DNA of 64,000 nt. Source: Verrucomicrobiota bacterium (lineage in GTDB: Bacteria; Verrucomicrobiota; Verrucomicrobiia; Opitutales; Opitutaceae). The notes under the pieces are model-generated. The model was given only the letters and a program-made list of their open reading frames with translations, was not told the origin of the DNA and did no database searches. Shown here in pieces: positions 13,837-22,998 of the stretch (its first letter is position 1; each line of letters opens with the position of its first letter). The DNA lies in contig JAEZUE010000076.1 of assembly GCA_023443455.1 (NCBI GenBank), forward strand, positions 1 through 64,000. Direction: 5' to 3'. Position numbers and translations under genes: made by a program.

Positions 13837-16731
13837 TCACTCGCGCCCCGGCGCGGGATTCGCATCGAGCGCCTTCAGATCCCACCGAAACGCCCCGCCG
13901 GCACAGCCCAACAGTATCTCGTCTTCGGTGACAGCCGAGCAGAACACCTGGGCACTGGGGAGGTTGTAGGTCGCCCAGCGGAAGGTTCGCCCGCCGTCGC
14001 GCGAGAGCAGCACTCCGGCACCGCAGACGCGGTTGCCGGTCCGCGCCCCGGCCCCGATCGCCGCGACCACCGTGTCGCCGCGGCAGGAGATCCGCTGGAA
14101 GATGCCCTGGGACGACGCGGCCTCCTCGACCGTATCGCCGATCGTGGCACGAACGTGGCCCGCCTCCCGGATGAAGTACGGCGCGAAACGGCCCGCGGCG
14201 GCCAGCGACTCCACCGCCGCGGGCGGAATCACCACCAGCTCGTTTTCGATCCCGAGCACGAGGTCGCCCGCGCCCGTCACGCCGATGCCGGCCAGATAGA
14301 GTTCGCCGAACCGCTCCCAGCTCGCCCCACCGTCGCGGCTGCGCAGCAGACCGCCATTGGTCGCCACGTAGAGCAGGCGCCGCGGCGCGTCGTACGCGTA
14401 GTCGATGTAGGCGACGCCAGCGCTTCCCGCCGGCAGGGAATGGACGACACGGGCAAACGTCGCACCCGAGTCGGTTGACACATAGAGCGCCTCCTTCGCG
14501 AGCAGCCAGTGGGAACGCCCATCCGGGCTCACGCCGATCCGGCGCCACTCATGGCCGGCCGGCAGCAGGCCGGAACCCGACACCGCCGCAGTCACATCGG
14601 ACCAGGTCGCGCCGCGATCGCGGGAGCGGAGCAGTCTGCAATCGGGTTTCGTATACAGTTCCCGCCCCACCCCATCGCGAGCGATGGTGTAGAGCCAGCT
14701 TTCGTCGGGCGACACGCCGACCGGCAGGTAGAGCTTGCCGACGAAGCCGCTCTCCGCGTCGAGCACCGTGCCGTTGTCCGGCGACACGCGACGCCAACGC
14801 GTGCGATCGGGCCCGTCGCTGCGAAAAACGCCGTGGTCGGTCGTGGACAGGTAGACGTTGTCGCTGCCCATCCCGAAGGAACCCACGCACTCCGCGAAGC
14901 CCACGCCCTTGTTGGCGAAGAACCCGTCGGCCCGCTTCATCCACAGGTCCTCCCACGTGGCGAAACGGTCCTCGCTGCGCCACGCGCCGATCGTCGACCA
15001 CGCGATGGCGCGACTGGAGTCGCGGTCGAGCGCAAACCAGTGCGGCTGCGCGTAGTGCGCCGGCTCGCCGTGCCGCAACGCCGCGGGGATGTAGGCACGC
15101 CGGAAAGTCTCGAGGTCGTCGTCCGAGACCACGATGAAGTCGACGCCTCCCCGACCCACGAATACGCGCGTGGCAGTGCGCGGGTCCCACCGCGCCATGA
15201 GCAGCGAGTGCGACGGGATGTGGCCGCCGAGACCGTCCTTGAACTCCACCGCCGAGCCCGAGAGCTCTCCGTCGCCCGCATCGGCGACCCGCAGCAATTT
15301 CCCCACGGTCACCTTCGCCTTCGACATCAGCGTGAGCAGCAGGTCGCCGGCAACGTGGGGCGAGGGCGCGATGTCGATGACCTGGTATCCGGCCTCGACC
15401 GGCAGCTCCGTGAAGGTCGGCACCGCGGCCCTCGCGTTGCGGGACACGTGGAGCGAACCGTCACCGAACGACACGTACACCACTTCCGCGTTTCGCGGAT
15501 CGGGCGCGATGCAGCGCACGCCGGCGAACGCGGTGCCGAGCCGGATCTCGCGGAAATTGCGCGCCGTGGCGTCGCCCACGTAGAGCCGTTTCGAGTCGAA
15601 ACGCGCAGCCATCTGGGTCTCCCAACCGTAGCGTTCCGCACGGTCGTGTCCGAACGCGCCCAGCGCGGCGAAGACCCGCGAGCCGTCGGCGTTGAAGCGC
15701 ACCTTGCCGAACACCGTGCGTTCGGGTGCGCCGTCGGTGCCGGCCGTTTCGGCGAGCGCGACCGGTGGCAGCGCGGGATCGCGCACCTCGGTCCACGTGC
15801 GGCCGCCGTCCTCGGAGCGGGAGAGGTATTGGCTGCCGACCACCAGCACCCGCGGGTTCGCGGGGGAGATGTCGAAGGAGAAGAAGAACCGGTGCGTGCC
15901 GTTGCCGGTGAGGTCGTAGGTGAGGTGGCGCCACGTCGCCCCGCCGTCGCGCGACTGCACCACCCCGCCGAGGTCGAGCAGCGCGGTGATCGTGTCTCCA
16001 GAAACTTGGGCATCGTAGACGACGTTGGCGAAGCCCGGCGCCACGTTGGCCCACACGCGGTTGCGGTCGTTGACCTGCGCGTCGAGCACCTGCTCGCGCC
16101 GGCCCGGGATCTTGACCGGGGTGGACTGGACCCTCGCGAGCTGCGGCGCCGCCAAGGCCTCGAGCCGGGTCTGGAACCACGCGGGCGGCGCCGGGGCCAC
16201 CGGCAACGCCGGCGCGACCGCGGCGGCATTCGGATCGGTTCCGAGCGCGCGCTCCTCCCAGTCCGCAAAACCGTCGCCATCGCTGTCGGCCTGCTCGATC
16301 GCGAGCCGCCAGTACCGACGCGCGTCCACCGCGCCGAACGCCGCATGCACGAGGTGGCTGATCTCGGTGCCATCGCCGCTGTACACGAACTCGTTGGCCG
16401 GCGCCCAGGTCGCGAGATCCGTGCCGGTCTCGATGCGGTAGCGACGATGCACGACGCCCCGCCATTGCAGCCGCAGGCCGCCGGCCGGGTTGGGGCGGAG
16501 CGAGGCCTCGGGGCGCTCCCCCGGATCGAGCGCATCGGTGCCGGCGAGCGCCTCCGTGCGGTTGCAGAAGCCGTCGCCGTCGTCGTCGGCCGCGGCCTCG
16601 CCCACCTGCGGATGCCGCGCCGCCCACACATCGGACACGCCGTCGCCGTCACGGTCGACGAGAGCGCCAAGCGGGAGGGTGCTGCAGGCAAGCGCAAGGC
16701 TCGCGCCGAGAAGAAAACGCGTGGGGAACAT
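13837..16731 (-). CDS. secreted Asp-box (BNR/sialidase-like) beta-propeller protein with TSP3 N-terminal module
   Basis: The 964-residue product starts with a signal peptide and the module shared with the two beta-helix proteins (D-R-D-G-D-G-V-S-D, D-D-D-G-D-G-F-C-N, 'I-E-T-G-T-D-L-A-T-W', D-S-D-G-D-G-F-A-D). The rest contains repeated Asp boxes S-x-D-x-G-x-T-W/F: S-R-D-G-G-A-T-W, S-E-D-G-G-R-T-W, S-R-D-R-G-A-T-W, S-T-D-S-G-A-T-F, S-R-D-G-G-A-S-W, S-R-D-G-G-R-T-F. These mark beta-propellers of the sialidase/VPS10/xyloglucanase (GH74-like) kind. No catalytic Asp can be assigned. The start at 16731 begins the signal peptide; an in-frame Met lies nine codons upstream. Confidence 0.8.
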   Translation of the reverse strand: MFPTRFLLGASLALACSTLPLGALVDRDGDGVSDVWAARHPQVGEAAADDDGDGFCNRTEALAGTDALDPGERPEASLRPNPAGGLRLQWRGVVHRRYRIETGTDLATWAPANEFVYSGDGTEISHLVHAAFGAVDARRYWRLAIEQADSDGDGFADWEERALGTDPNAAAVAPALPVAPAPPAWFQTRLEALAAPQLARVQSTPVKIPGRREQVLDAQVNDRNRVWANVAPGFANVVYDAQVSGDTITALLDLGGVVQSRDGGATWRHLTYDLTGNGTHRFFFSFDISPANPRVLVVGSQYLSRSEDGGRTWTEVRDPALPPVALAETAGTDGAPERTVFGKVRFNADGSRVFAALGAFGHDRAERYGWETQMAARFDSKRLYVGDATARNFREIRLGTAFAGVRCIAPDPRNAEVVYVSFGDGSLHVSRNARAAVPTFTELPVEAGYQVIDIAPSPHVAGDLLLTLMSKAKVTVGKLLRVADAGDGELSGSAVEFKDGLGGHIPSHSLLMARWDPRTATRVFVGRGGVDFIVVSDDDLETFRRAYIPAALRHGEPAHYAQPHWFALDRDSSRAIAWSTIGAWRSEDRFATWEDLWMKRADGFFANKGVGFAECVGSFGMGSDNVYLSTTDHGVFRSDGPDRTRWRRVSPDNGTVLDAESGFVGKLYLPVGVSPDESWLYTIARDGVGRELYTKPDCRLLRSRDRGATWSDVTAAVSGSGLLPAGHEWRRIGVSPDGRSHWLLAKEALYVSTDSGATFARVVHSLPAGSAGVAYIDYAYDAPRRLLYVATNGGLLRSRDGGASWERFGELYLAGIGVTGAGDLVLGIENELVVIPPAAVESLAAAGRFAPYFIREAGHVRATIGDTVEEAASSQGIFQRISCRGDTVVAAIGAGARTGNRVCGAGVLLSRDGGRTFRWATYNLPSAQVFCSAVTEDEILLGCAGGAFRWDLKALDANPAPGRE

Positions 16732-16781
16732 GCGGGGACGGAGATTGGCCGACCGCACACCGTCGAAAGGTGCGACGTTGG

Positions 16782-16825
16782 GGTCAACGTGCGGCGCGGC
16801 TCCCGCGGTGTTTCAAACCGAATTC
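16782..16825 (-). promoter_or_regulatory. conserved upstream element of the Asp-box protein gene (GAATTC-N31-GTTGACC)
   Basis: On the minus strand GTGAATTC then 'GGTTTGAAAC', and after 31 bases from GAATTC the box GTTGACC (16788-16782), 51 bases before the start codon. Third occurrence of this arrangement. Confidence 0.5.
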
Positions 16826-16912
16826 ACCACAGGAGCCGACGAAGCGGGGCGAGGCCCGGTCGGCGGCGGCACCGGCCGCTCGACCATCCACCGATCGTCG
16901 ATCGGTTATTCG

Positions 16913-17755
16913 CTACGCCGCCACCGAGAGGATCGCATCGGCTTTGTCGAGACTGGCGTCGACTTCGGCCAGAATGTCACCCAGGTCCGACTCCGGGATC
17001 CCCAGCGCCTGCCAGACCTCGGAGGCGCTCGTCTCCGGGCGATAGGCGGTGCCGTTGTGCACGGCGTGGAGGTTGCAGATGAAGTCGGCCAGATACACGA
17101 CCTGCGCGACCGGATCGCCCTCCCCGGCCGGGTCGTGGTGCGCCGCGGTGGCGTTCACGAGGGCGTCGGGCAGATGCCAATGCTCGAGCAGCCGCGCGCC
17201 CACGTCGGCATGGTCGGTGTCGATCATCTCGCGTTCCACCTCGAAGAGCGGCCGCCCGCTCTCGTGGGCGATGGCGAGCATGCGGCCGTAGCCCACACCC
17301 AGCGTACGATCGAGCACGAGCATGCCGATGTCATGGAGCAGGCCGGCCGCGTGGAGTTCCGAAGGCGACACCATCACCTTCGTCGCACGCCGTTGCAGGA
17401 TCTGCGTGGTCTGCGCCACCGCCAGGCAATGCTTCCAATACTGCCGATGGGAAAACTGCATCGGCCGCAGCGTCCGCATCAGCGACAACGCATAGACCAC
17501 ATCGCGCACCCCATCGATTCCGATGCGGATCACCGCCTCCGCGATCGACTTCACGCCCTTGCCCCGGAAATACACCGAGTTGGCCAGCCGCAACACCCGC
17601 GCGGAGACGGTGGCGTCGAGCATCGCCACCTCCGCGAGCTGTTCGGCCATCACCCACTCCGTGCGCAACAGTTGCGACAACCGCAGCACCACCTCCGGCG
17701 CCGCCGGGAAACCCACGGTGTCGAGCTGCTTGATATAGTCTTCACTACAAGTCAT
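16913..17755 (-). CDS. HDOD-domain protein
   Basis: The 280-residue product is an HDOD domain over almost its full length: 'F-P-A-A-P-E-V-V-L-R-L' at the N-terminus, 'V-S-A-R-V-L-R-L-A-N-S', 'H-A-A-G-L-L-H-D-I-G-M-L' with the His-Asp pair, and 'H-H-D-P'. HDOD proteins are regulators related to HD-GYP phosphodiesterases but usually not hydrolytic, and are often tied to signalling or motility. The start at 17755 (M-T-C-S-E-D) is chosen because the family similarity begins there; an in-frame Met 28 codons upstream is possible. Confidence 0.85.
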   Translation of the reverse strand: MTCSEDYIKQLDTVGFPAAPEVVLRLSQLLRTEWVMAEQLAEVAMLDATVSARVLRLANSVYFRGKGVKSIAEAVIRIGIDGVRDVVYALSLMRTLRPMQFSHRQYWKHCLAVAQTTQILQRRATKVMVSPSELHAAGLLHDIGMLVLDRTLGVGYGRMLAIAHESGRPLFEVEREMIDTDHADVGARLLEHWHLPDALVNATAAHHDPAGEGDPVAQVVYLADFICNLHAVHNGTAYRPETSASEVWQALGIPESDLGDILAEVDASLDKADAILSVAA

Positions 17756-17884
17756 CGGGAAGGACTGGGGTAGATCGGCCCGGCGCCGGAAAACCGAAAT
17801 CGTTTCCGGTAACGATGTTGTGAAAGCGGTTGGCCGCAACGAGTTGCCTCGGGCGTGCTGTTGGCCGACCCGACCGGCAATCGT

Positions 17885-18412
17885 TCAAGGCACGAATCCG
17901 ATTCTGCGCCGATGTCGCCCCCCTTCGGGCGCGGTAAGTAATCGGATCGCCTCGATCACGGCCGCCAACTGCTCGTCATGCGCGCCGACCCGGTGCTCGA
18001 GCTCGGCCAGCTTCGCCGCGATCGCCTTGTGGTTCACCACCATTTGGCGGAGCCGGACAAACGCCCGCACCACATGCACACTCATCTCGGCCGCCGCCTC
18101 ACTGTTGAGCACGTTGGCAGCCTGGATGGCGCCATGCTCGGTGAAGGCGAAGGGGGCATAGCGGCGACCGCCATGCACGCCCGAACTTGAGGTCGCAAAA
18201 TGCGACCTCAAGTTCGCTGCTTCCTTGAGGTTCAGCTGGAAGCAGAAATCCTCGGGAAACTTCCGCGCATTTCGCTTCACCTGCTCGTTGAGCCGCTTGG
18301 TCGTCACGCCATATAGGCGCGCCAAGTCGGCATCGAGAATCACCCGCACTCCTCGCAGGACAAGAATGCAGGACTGGATCGGTTCCAACGGAACAAGGTC
18401 GGATTCGCTCAT
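17885..18412 (-). CDS. ORF6N-domain (KilA-N superfamily) DNA-binding protein
   Basis: The 175-residue product carries an ORF6N domain in residues about 10-100: 'I-L-V-L-R-G-V-R-V-I-L-D-A-D-L-A-R-L-Y-G', 'T-K-R-L-N-E-Q-V-K-R-N', 'F-P-E-D-F-C-F-Q-L' and 'F-T-E-H-G-A'. A helical coiled tail follows. ORF6N proteins are phage-derived DNA-binding proteins common in bacterial chromosomes. I take M-S-E-S-D at 18412 as start because a palindrome sits just upstream and family members begin there; the frame is open to 18484. A second, perfect palindrome lies within the coding sequence. Confidence 0.85.
   Translation of the reverse strand: MSESDLVPLEPIQSCILVLRGVRVILDADLARLYGVTTKRLNEQVKRNARKFPEDFCFQLNLKEAANLRSHFATSSSGVHGGRRYAPFAFTEHGAIQAANVLNSEAAAEMSVHVVRAFVRLRQMVVNHKAIAAKLAELEHRVGAHDEQLAAVIEAIRLLTAPEGGRHRRRIGFVP
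18082..18216. other. perfect 16-bp palindrome inside the ORF6N gene (at 18182-18216)
   Basis: CGAACTTGAGGTCGCA at 18182-18197 and its exact complement at 18201-18216 are separated by AAA. The core GAGGTCGCA/TGCGACCTC reappears immediately upstream of the gene, so the coding copy may also be a binding site. Coordinates 18182-18216 define the palindrome itself; the rest of this interval is ordinary coding sequence. Confidence 0.6.
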
Positions 18413-18415
18413 GAT

Positions 18416-18444
18416 CTTGAGGTCGCATTTTGCGACCACCTCAC
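18416..18444. promoter_or_regulatory. candidate operator just upstream of the ORF6N start
   Basis: CTTGAGGTCGCA-TTT-TGCGACC-ACCTC is an imperfect palindrome whose core, GGTCGCA/TGCGACC, is the same as the palindrome inside the gene. It lies 4 to 32 bases before the chosen ATG, where binding would block expression. Autoregulation is an inference. Confidence 0.45.
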
Positions 18445-18749
18445 TGGTTCGGAACTGCGGTGAAGGAGCGGGGAGCTGAGCCACACTGTTCTATCCAACA
18501 ACGCACGACAAGCAGCGAACCCATGCCAACGACCGTCCGCAATCCGCGTCAACACGCCGAGTGCACCAACGGGCCCATTGGTGCGTTCGTTTCGCGCGAT
18601 ACAATCCAACCAGTCCGCAAAACCGAGGCTTTGGCGCCCCTGCCTACGATTCCCCTTCCGCCCCCCCCCGAACCACACACTGCGCCACCCGCCCCTCGTT
18701 TCGCGCTTCACGTGACGGCTCCTTTGCGGGACAACTCTCCGCCTCACCC

Positions 18750-21700
18750 ATGTCCTCCTCGCCGCACCAACGCCGACCGGGCCCGCCCGCCTGGCGGCTC
18801 GACTTCCCTCCGGAGCTGCCGATCTCGGCGCGCCGCGAGGAGATCGTGCGCGCGATCCGCACCCACCCCGTCGTGATCCTCGCGGGCGAAACCGGCTCCG
18901 GCAAAACCACCCAGTTGCCGAAATTCTGCCTCGAGGCCGGCCGCGGACGCCAGGGCCGCATCGCCTGCACCCAGCCACGCCGCGTGGCTGCGCTCTCCGT
19001 CTCCCGCCGCGTGGCCGAGGAGCTCGGCGTGCCCTGGGGCCGCGAGGTGGGCTGCAAGATCCGCTTCAACGACCAGACCTCGCGCCAGACGGTCGTCAAA
19101 TTCCTCACCGACGGCATGCTGCTGGCCGAGGCCCAGGGCGACCGCGACCTGCGCGGCTACGACACGATCATCGTCGACGAGGCGCACGAACGCTCGCTCA
19201 ACATCGACTTCCTGCTCGGCCACCTCAACCGCCTGCGCGAACGCCGACCCGATCTGCGCATCGTCATCACCTCCGCGACGATCGACACCCGCAAGTTCTC
19301 CGCCGCCTTCGGCGACGCACCCATCATCGAGGTGAGCGGGCGTACCTATCCAGTGGAGACGATCTACGCGCCGCTCGACGAACTGCGCGAGGAGTCGGGC
19401 GAGTTCACCGTGGTCGACGCGGCCGTCGCCGCCGTCGAGCGCATCTGCGCGCAGTCCCGCGGCGGCGACATCCTCATCTTCATGCCCGGCGAGCGCGAGA
19501 TCCGCGACACCGCCGAGGAGCTCGACCACCGCGACCTCGGGCGCGTGCAACTCCTGCCGCTCTTCAGCCGCCTCTCCGCCGCCGACCAGCAACGCGTCTT
19601 CGCCCCCTGCCAGGCCCGCAAGATCGTCATCGCCACCAACGTCGCCGAGACCTCGCTCACGATCCCCGGCATCAAGTTCGTCGTCGACAGCGGCCTTGCG
19701 CGCCTGAGCCGCTACGTGTCCCGCACCCGCACCAAGCGCCTGCCCATCGAGCCCGTCTCGCAGAGCAGCGCCAACCAGCGCGCCGGCCGCGCCGGCCGCG
19801 TGTCCGAGGGCGTGTGCATCCGCCTCTACTCCGAGGAGGACTTCGCCCGCCGCCCGCTCTTCACCCAGCCCGAGCTCCAGCGCGCCAACCTCGCCGAGGT
19901 CATCCTGCGCCTGCTCGCCGCCCGTCTCGGCGAGATCGAGACATTCCCCTTCATCGATCCGCCCGCGCCCGCCGCCATCGCCGCCGGCTACGCCCTGCTC
20001 GATGAACTCGGGGCCCTCGAACCCGCCGACCCCGAGCGCCCGCGACGCCTCTCCGGCCTCGGCCGCGAACTCGCGAAACTCCCCGTCGACCCGACCGTGG
20101 GCCGCATGCTCCTGCACGCCCGCGACGAACGCGCCCTGCGCGAGGTGCTCGTGATCGCCGCCGCCCTGAGTATCCAGGATCCGCGCGAACGCCCCACCGA
20201 CGAGGAGGCCGCCGCCGATGCCGCCCACCGCAAGTTCGTCCATCCCGACTCCGATTTCCTCACCCTCCTGCACATCTGGGACGCCTACCACGACGAGGCG
20301 AAGAAGCTTTCCCTCGGGCGCTTGAAGAAGTTCTGCCGCGCGCACTTCCTCAACTTCAACCGCATGCGGGAGTGGTTCGACGTGCATTCCCAGCTCTCCG
20401 CCTCCGTCGCCGAACTCGACACCGACGAATGGCAGGTTCCCCACGACGAAGCGGATACGGCCGAGGACGGCCTGGAGAAACCGGAAACCGGAGACGGGAA
20501 ACCGGAGAGAAACGCCGAGCGCGGAACTCGGAACGGGGAACGGGGCCGCGGCACAAGCGCGAAGACCGACGACTGGCGTTTCGGCGGCGAGCGCTACCGT
20601 GCCGTGCACCGCGCCCTGCTCGTGGGCCTGCTCGCCAACGTCGCCCGGCGCGACGACGGCAACAACTTCCTCGCCACCAGCAGCCGCAAGGCCGTCGTCT
20701 TCCCCGGCTCCACGCTCTTCCTCCGCTCGACCAAGCGCACCGCGAGCGCCGAGGCGCCGAAGACCAAAGGCGGCGAGAAGCCCGTCAAGAATCTCTGGAT
20801 TCTCGCCGCCGAGATCGTCGAGACCGCGCGCCTCTACGCCCGCACCTGCGCCCGCCTCGACCCGCTCTGGCTGCTCGACCTCGGCGAGCACGTCCTCAAG
20901 CGCAGCTACGGCGAGCCCGACTGGCACGTCGACGCCGGCCGCGTGCTCGTGCGCGAGCGCACCCTGCTGCACGGCCTCGAGGTCCAGAACCGGCACATCG
21001 ACTACGGCCGCATCGACCCCGCGCACGCCACCGAGATCTTCATCCGCGGGGCCCTCGTCGCCGACACCCTCGAGACGCCCACCCTGCCCTTCCTCGATCT
21101 CAACCGCCGCATGCGCGCCAAGGTTGCCACCATCCAGACCCAGGTGCGCTCGAAGCACTGGATGACGCTCGAGGAGGCCGCCTACGACTTCTACAACAAA
21201 CGCCTCGCCGCCGCGGCGGTGTCCTCGGTGCAGGACTTGCAGCGCGAGTGGAAACGCCACGTCACCACGGAGCCGAACTGGTTGCGCATGGAGGAGCAGG
21301 ATCTGCTCGGCGCGCTCGAGGAGTTCGATCCCGCCTGGTTCCCCGACCAGGTCAGACTCGACAACCGCGCCCTCCCGCTCGACTACACCTACAAGCCCGG
21401 CGCGGAGGAGGACGGCGTCACCCTGCGCCTGCCCTACCGCCAGGCGAAGCTGCTCCAGCCCGCGCTGCTCGACTGGCTCGTCCCCGGCCACCTCGAGGAG
21501 AAGGTCACGGCCCTGCTGCGCGGATTGCCGAAACCACTACGCGTCCAGCTCCAGCCCCTCGAGGCCACCGCCAAGACCATCGCCGCCACCCTCAAGGCCG
21601 ACGGCCGGCCGCTCGCCGAGGTGCTCGCCGACCACCTCGCGAGGCACTACCGCATCGCGCTCTCCGCCGCCGATTTCCGCGCCGAGGAGCTGCCCAACCA

Positions 21701-22856
21701 CCTGCGCGTGCGCGTGGAGGTCGTCGACAACCAGGGCAAGGCCCTCGCCGCCGGCCGCGAGCTCGAGGCGGTGCGCTCCGCCCTCGACGCCCACGAGAAG
21801 ACGCTCTCCCAGCTCCCCGACGACTCGATCGCGCTGGCCTGGCGCCGGGCCCGCGCCAAGCACGAGAAGGACGGTCTCACCGACTGGACCTTCGGCGACC
21901 TGCCACCGCGTATCGTGATCGCGGAGTCGGCGGGGGTGCCGGTGCACGCCTACCCGGCGCTGGTCGTCAGCGGGCAGGCGACCGCGGCGTTGAAACTCTA
22001 CGACAACGAGGCGCAGGCCCGCGCGGCCACCCCCGGCGGCGTGGCCGCCCTGGTCGAGGCGCAGCTCTCCAAGGAGCTCGCCTGGCTCGAGCGTGACCTG
22101 CGCGACCTGCGCGAGCTCGGTCCGGCCGCGGTGGTGTTGATGCCGATGAGCCGGTGGGAATCCGAGGCGTTCAGCTGCATCCGCCTGTGGATCTGCACCC
22201 AGCCGGTGAGCCCGCTCACGCGCGAGGGTTTCGTCGTACGGGTTGCCGCCGCGCGGGCGACGCTCAAGGGCATCGTCTGGAAGCTGATCGATCCGCTGCG
22301 CGAGGCGCTCGCGCTGCGCATCACCCTGCTCAACCACCCCCAGCCCTACGCCGGCCTGGTCGACGAGGTGAACGCGCTGCTCAGCCCCGGCTTCCTCGTC
22401 CGCACGCCGTGGGCACAGATCCCCCATCTGCCGCGCTACCTGAAGGCGATGCAGAAACGCGCCGACCGTTGGCGGCAGGACCCCGGCAAGGACCACCGCC
22501 GCGCCCAACAAGTCGCGCCGTGGGCGAAGGCCCTCGCGGAGGCGACCAAGGGTTTCCCGCGCAATGCCGAACACGCGCAACGCCTCGGCGAGCTGCGCTG
22601 GTTGGTCGAGGAGTTCCGCGTGAGCGTATTCGCCCAGGAACTCGGCACCGCGCAGCCCGCCTCGGAGAAGAAGCTCGAGCAGAAGCTGGCCGAGGTCCGT
22701 GCCGCCGCGACGCTGGTTGGCGGTGCTCCGCCGCCCACCCTGCCGGAGCCAACTGCACCCGCGGCAAAACCGGCGGCCGCGCCCAAGCCGCTCCCGCCAG
22801 CGAAGCCGGCCAAGCTGTCGAGCTTCGGCGACCTCGGGCGTCTGCTCGGGCGGTAA
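18750..22856 (+). CDS. hrpA: ATP-dependent DEAH-box RNA helicase HrpA
   Basis: The 1368-residue product has the full HrpA layout: motif I G-E-T-G-S-G-K-T-T-Q near residue 46, V-D-E-A-H-E-R-S (motif II), S-A-T-I-D (motif III), Q-R-A-G-R-A-G-R (motif VI), the HA2/OB region and a long DUF3418-type C-terminal domain. The family is about 1300 residues in E. coli. It unwinds RNA and helps rescue stalled ribosomes or process mRNA. Residues about 576-598 are a low-complexity insert encoded by seven-base repeats. The C-terminus ends in an Ala/Pro-rich tail. The start at 18750 is chosen because upstream residues have no family similarity. Confidence 0.93.
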   Translation: MSSSPHQRRPGPPAWRLDFPPELPISARREEIVRAIRTHPVVILAGETGSGKTTQLPKFCLEAGRGRQGRIACTQPRRVAALSVSRRVAEELGVPWGREVGCKIRFNDQTSRQTVVKFLTDGMLLAEAQGDRDLRGYDTIIVDEAHERSLNIDFLLGHLNRLRERRPDLRIVITSATIDTRKFSAAFGDAPIIEVSGRTYPVETIYAPLDELREESGEFTVVDAAVAAVERICAQSRGGDILIFMPGEREIRDTAEELDHRDLGRVQLLPLFSRLSAADQQRVFAPCQARKIVIATNVAETSLTIPGIKFVVDSGLARLSRYVSRTRTKRLPIEPVSQSSANQRAGRAGRVSEGVCIRLYSEEDFARRPLFTQPELQRANLAEVILRLLAARLGEIETFPFIDPPAPAAIAAGYALLDELGALEPADPERPRRLSGLGRELAKLPVDPTVGRMLLHARDERALREVLVIAAALSIQDPRERPTDEEAAADAAHRKFVHPDSDFLTLLHIWDAYHDEAKKLSLGRLKKFCRAHFLNFNRMREWFDVHSQLSASVAELDTDEWQVPHDEADTAEDGLEKPETGDGKPERNAERGTRNGERGRGTSAKTDDWRFGGERYRAVHRALLVGLLANVARRDDGNNFLATSSRKAVVFPGSTLFLRSTKRTASAEAPKTKGGEKPVKNLWILAAEIVETARLYARTCARLDPLWLLDLGEHVLKRSYGEPDWHVDAGRVLVRERTLLHGLEVQNRHIDYGRIDPAHATEIFIRGALVADTLETPTLPFLDLNRRMRAKVATIQTQVRSKHWMTLEEAAYDFYNKRLAAAAVSSVQDLQREWKRHVTTEPNWLRMEEQDLLGALEEFDPAWFPDQVRLDNRALPLDYTYKPGAEEDGVTLRLPYRQAKLLQPALLDWLVPGHLEEKVTALLRGLPKPLRVQLQPLEATAKTIAATLKADGRPLAEVLADHLARHYRIALSAADFRAEELPNHLRVRVEVVDNQGKALAAGRELEAVRSALDAHEKTLSQLPDDSIALAWRRARAKHEKDGLTDWTFGDLPPRIVIAESAGVPVHAYPALVVSGQATAALKLYDNEAQARAATPGGVAALVEAQLSKELAWLERDLRDLRELGPAAVVLMPMSRWESEAFSCIRLWICTQPVSPLTREGFVVRVAAARATLKGIVWKLIDPLREALALRITLLNHPQPYAGLVDEVNALLSPGFLVRTPWAQIPHLPRYLKAMQKRADRWRQDPGKDHRRAQQVAPWAKALAEATKGFPRNAEHAQRLGELRWLVEEFRVSVFAQELGTAQPASEKKLEQKLAEVRAAATLVGGAPPPTLPEPTAPAAKPAAAPKPLPPAKPAKLSSFGDLGRLLGR
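20477..20543 (+). repeat. heptanucleotide array inside the hrpA reading frame
   Basis: GAAACCG, GAAACCG, GAGACGG, GAAACCG, GAGAGAA and further degenerate 7-mers ending near GAACGGGGAACGG. The array stays in frame and encodes a Gly/Glu/Arg/Asn-rich linker. Similar arrays elsewhere in this window are intergenic. Confidence 0.65.
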
Positions 22857-22998
22857 CCGACAGGGGACGCGGAAGGCGGCCACCTGCCTGCACATTAACA
22901 GACAGCCGTGCTCAATTTGCTGCGCAGAAACGCCCGCCAACCTCCGCCGAAAATTCTTTTTGGCCGAGGGAGGCGGCTGGCACGGCCACTGCTAAACT

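Noticed and set aside
18744..21491. 915-codon open frame opposite hrpA
   Set aside because: Antisense shadow of a gene with full helicase motifs; no recognisable domain.
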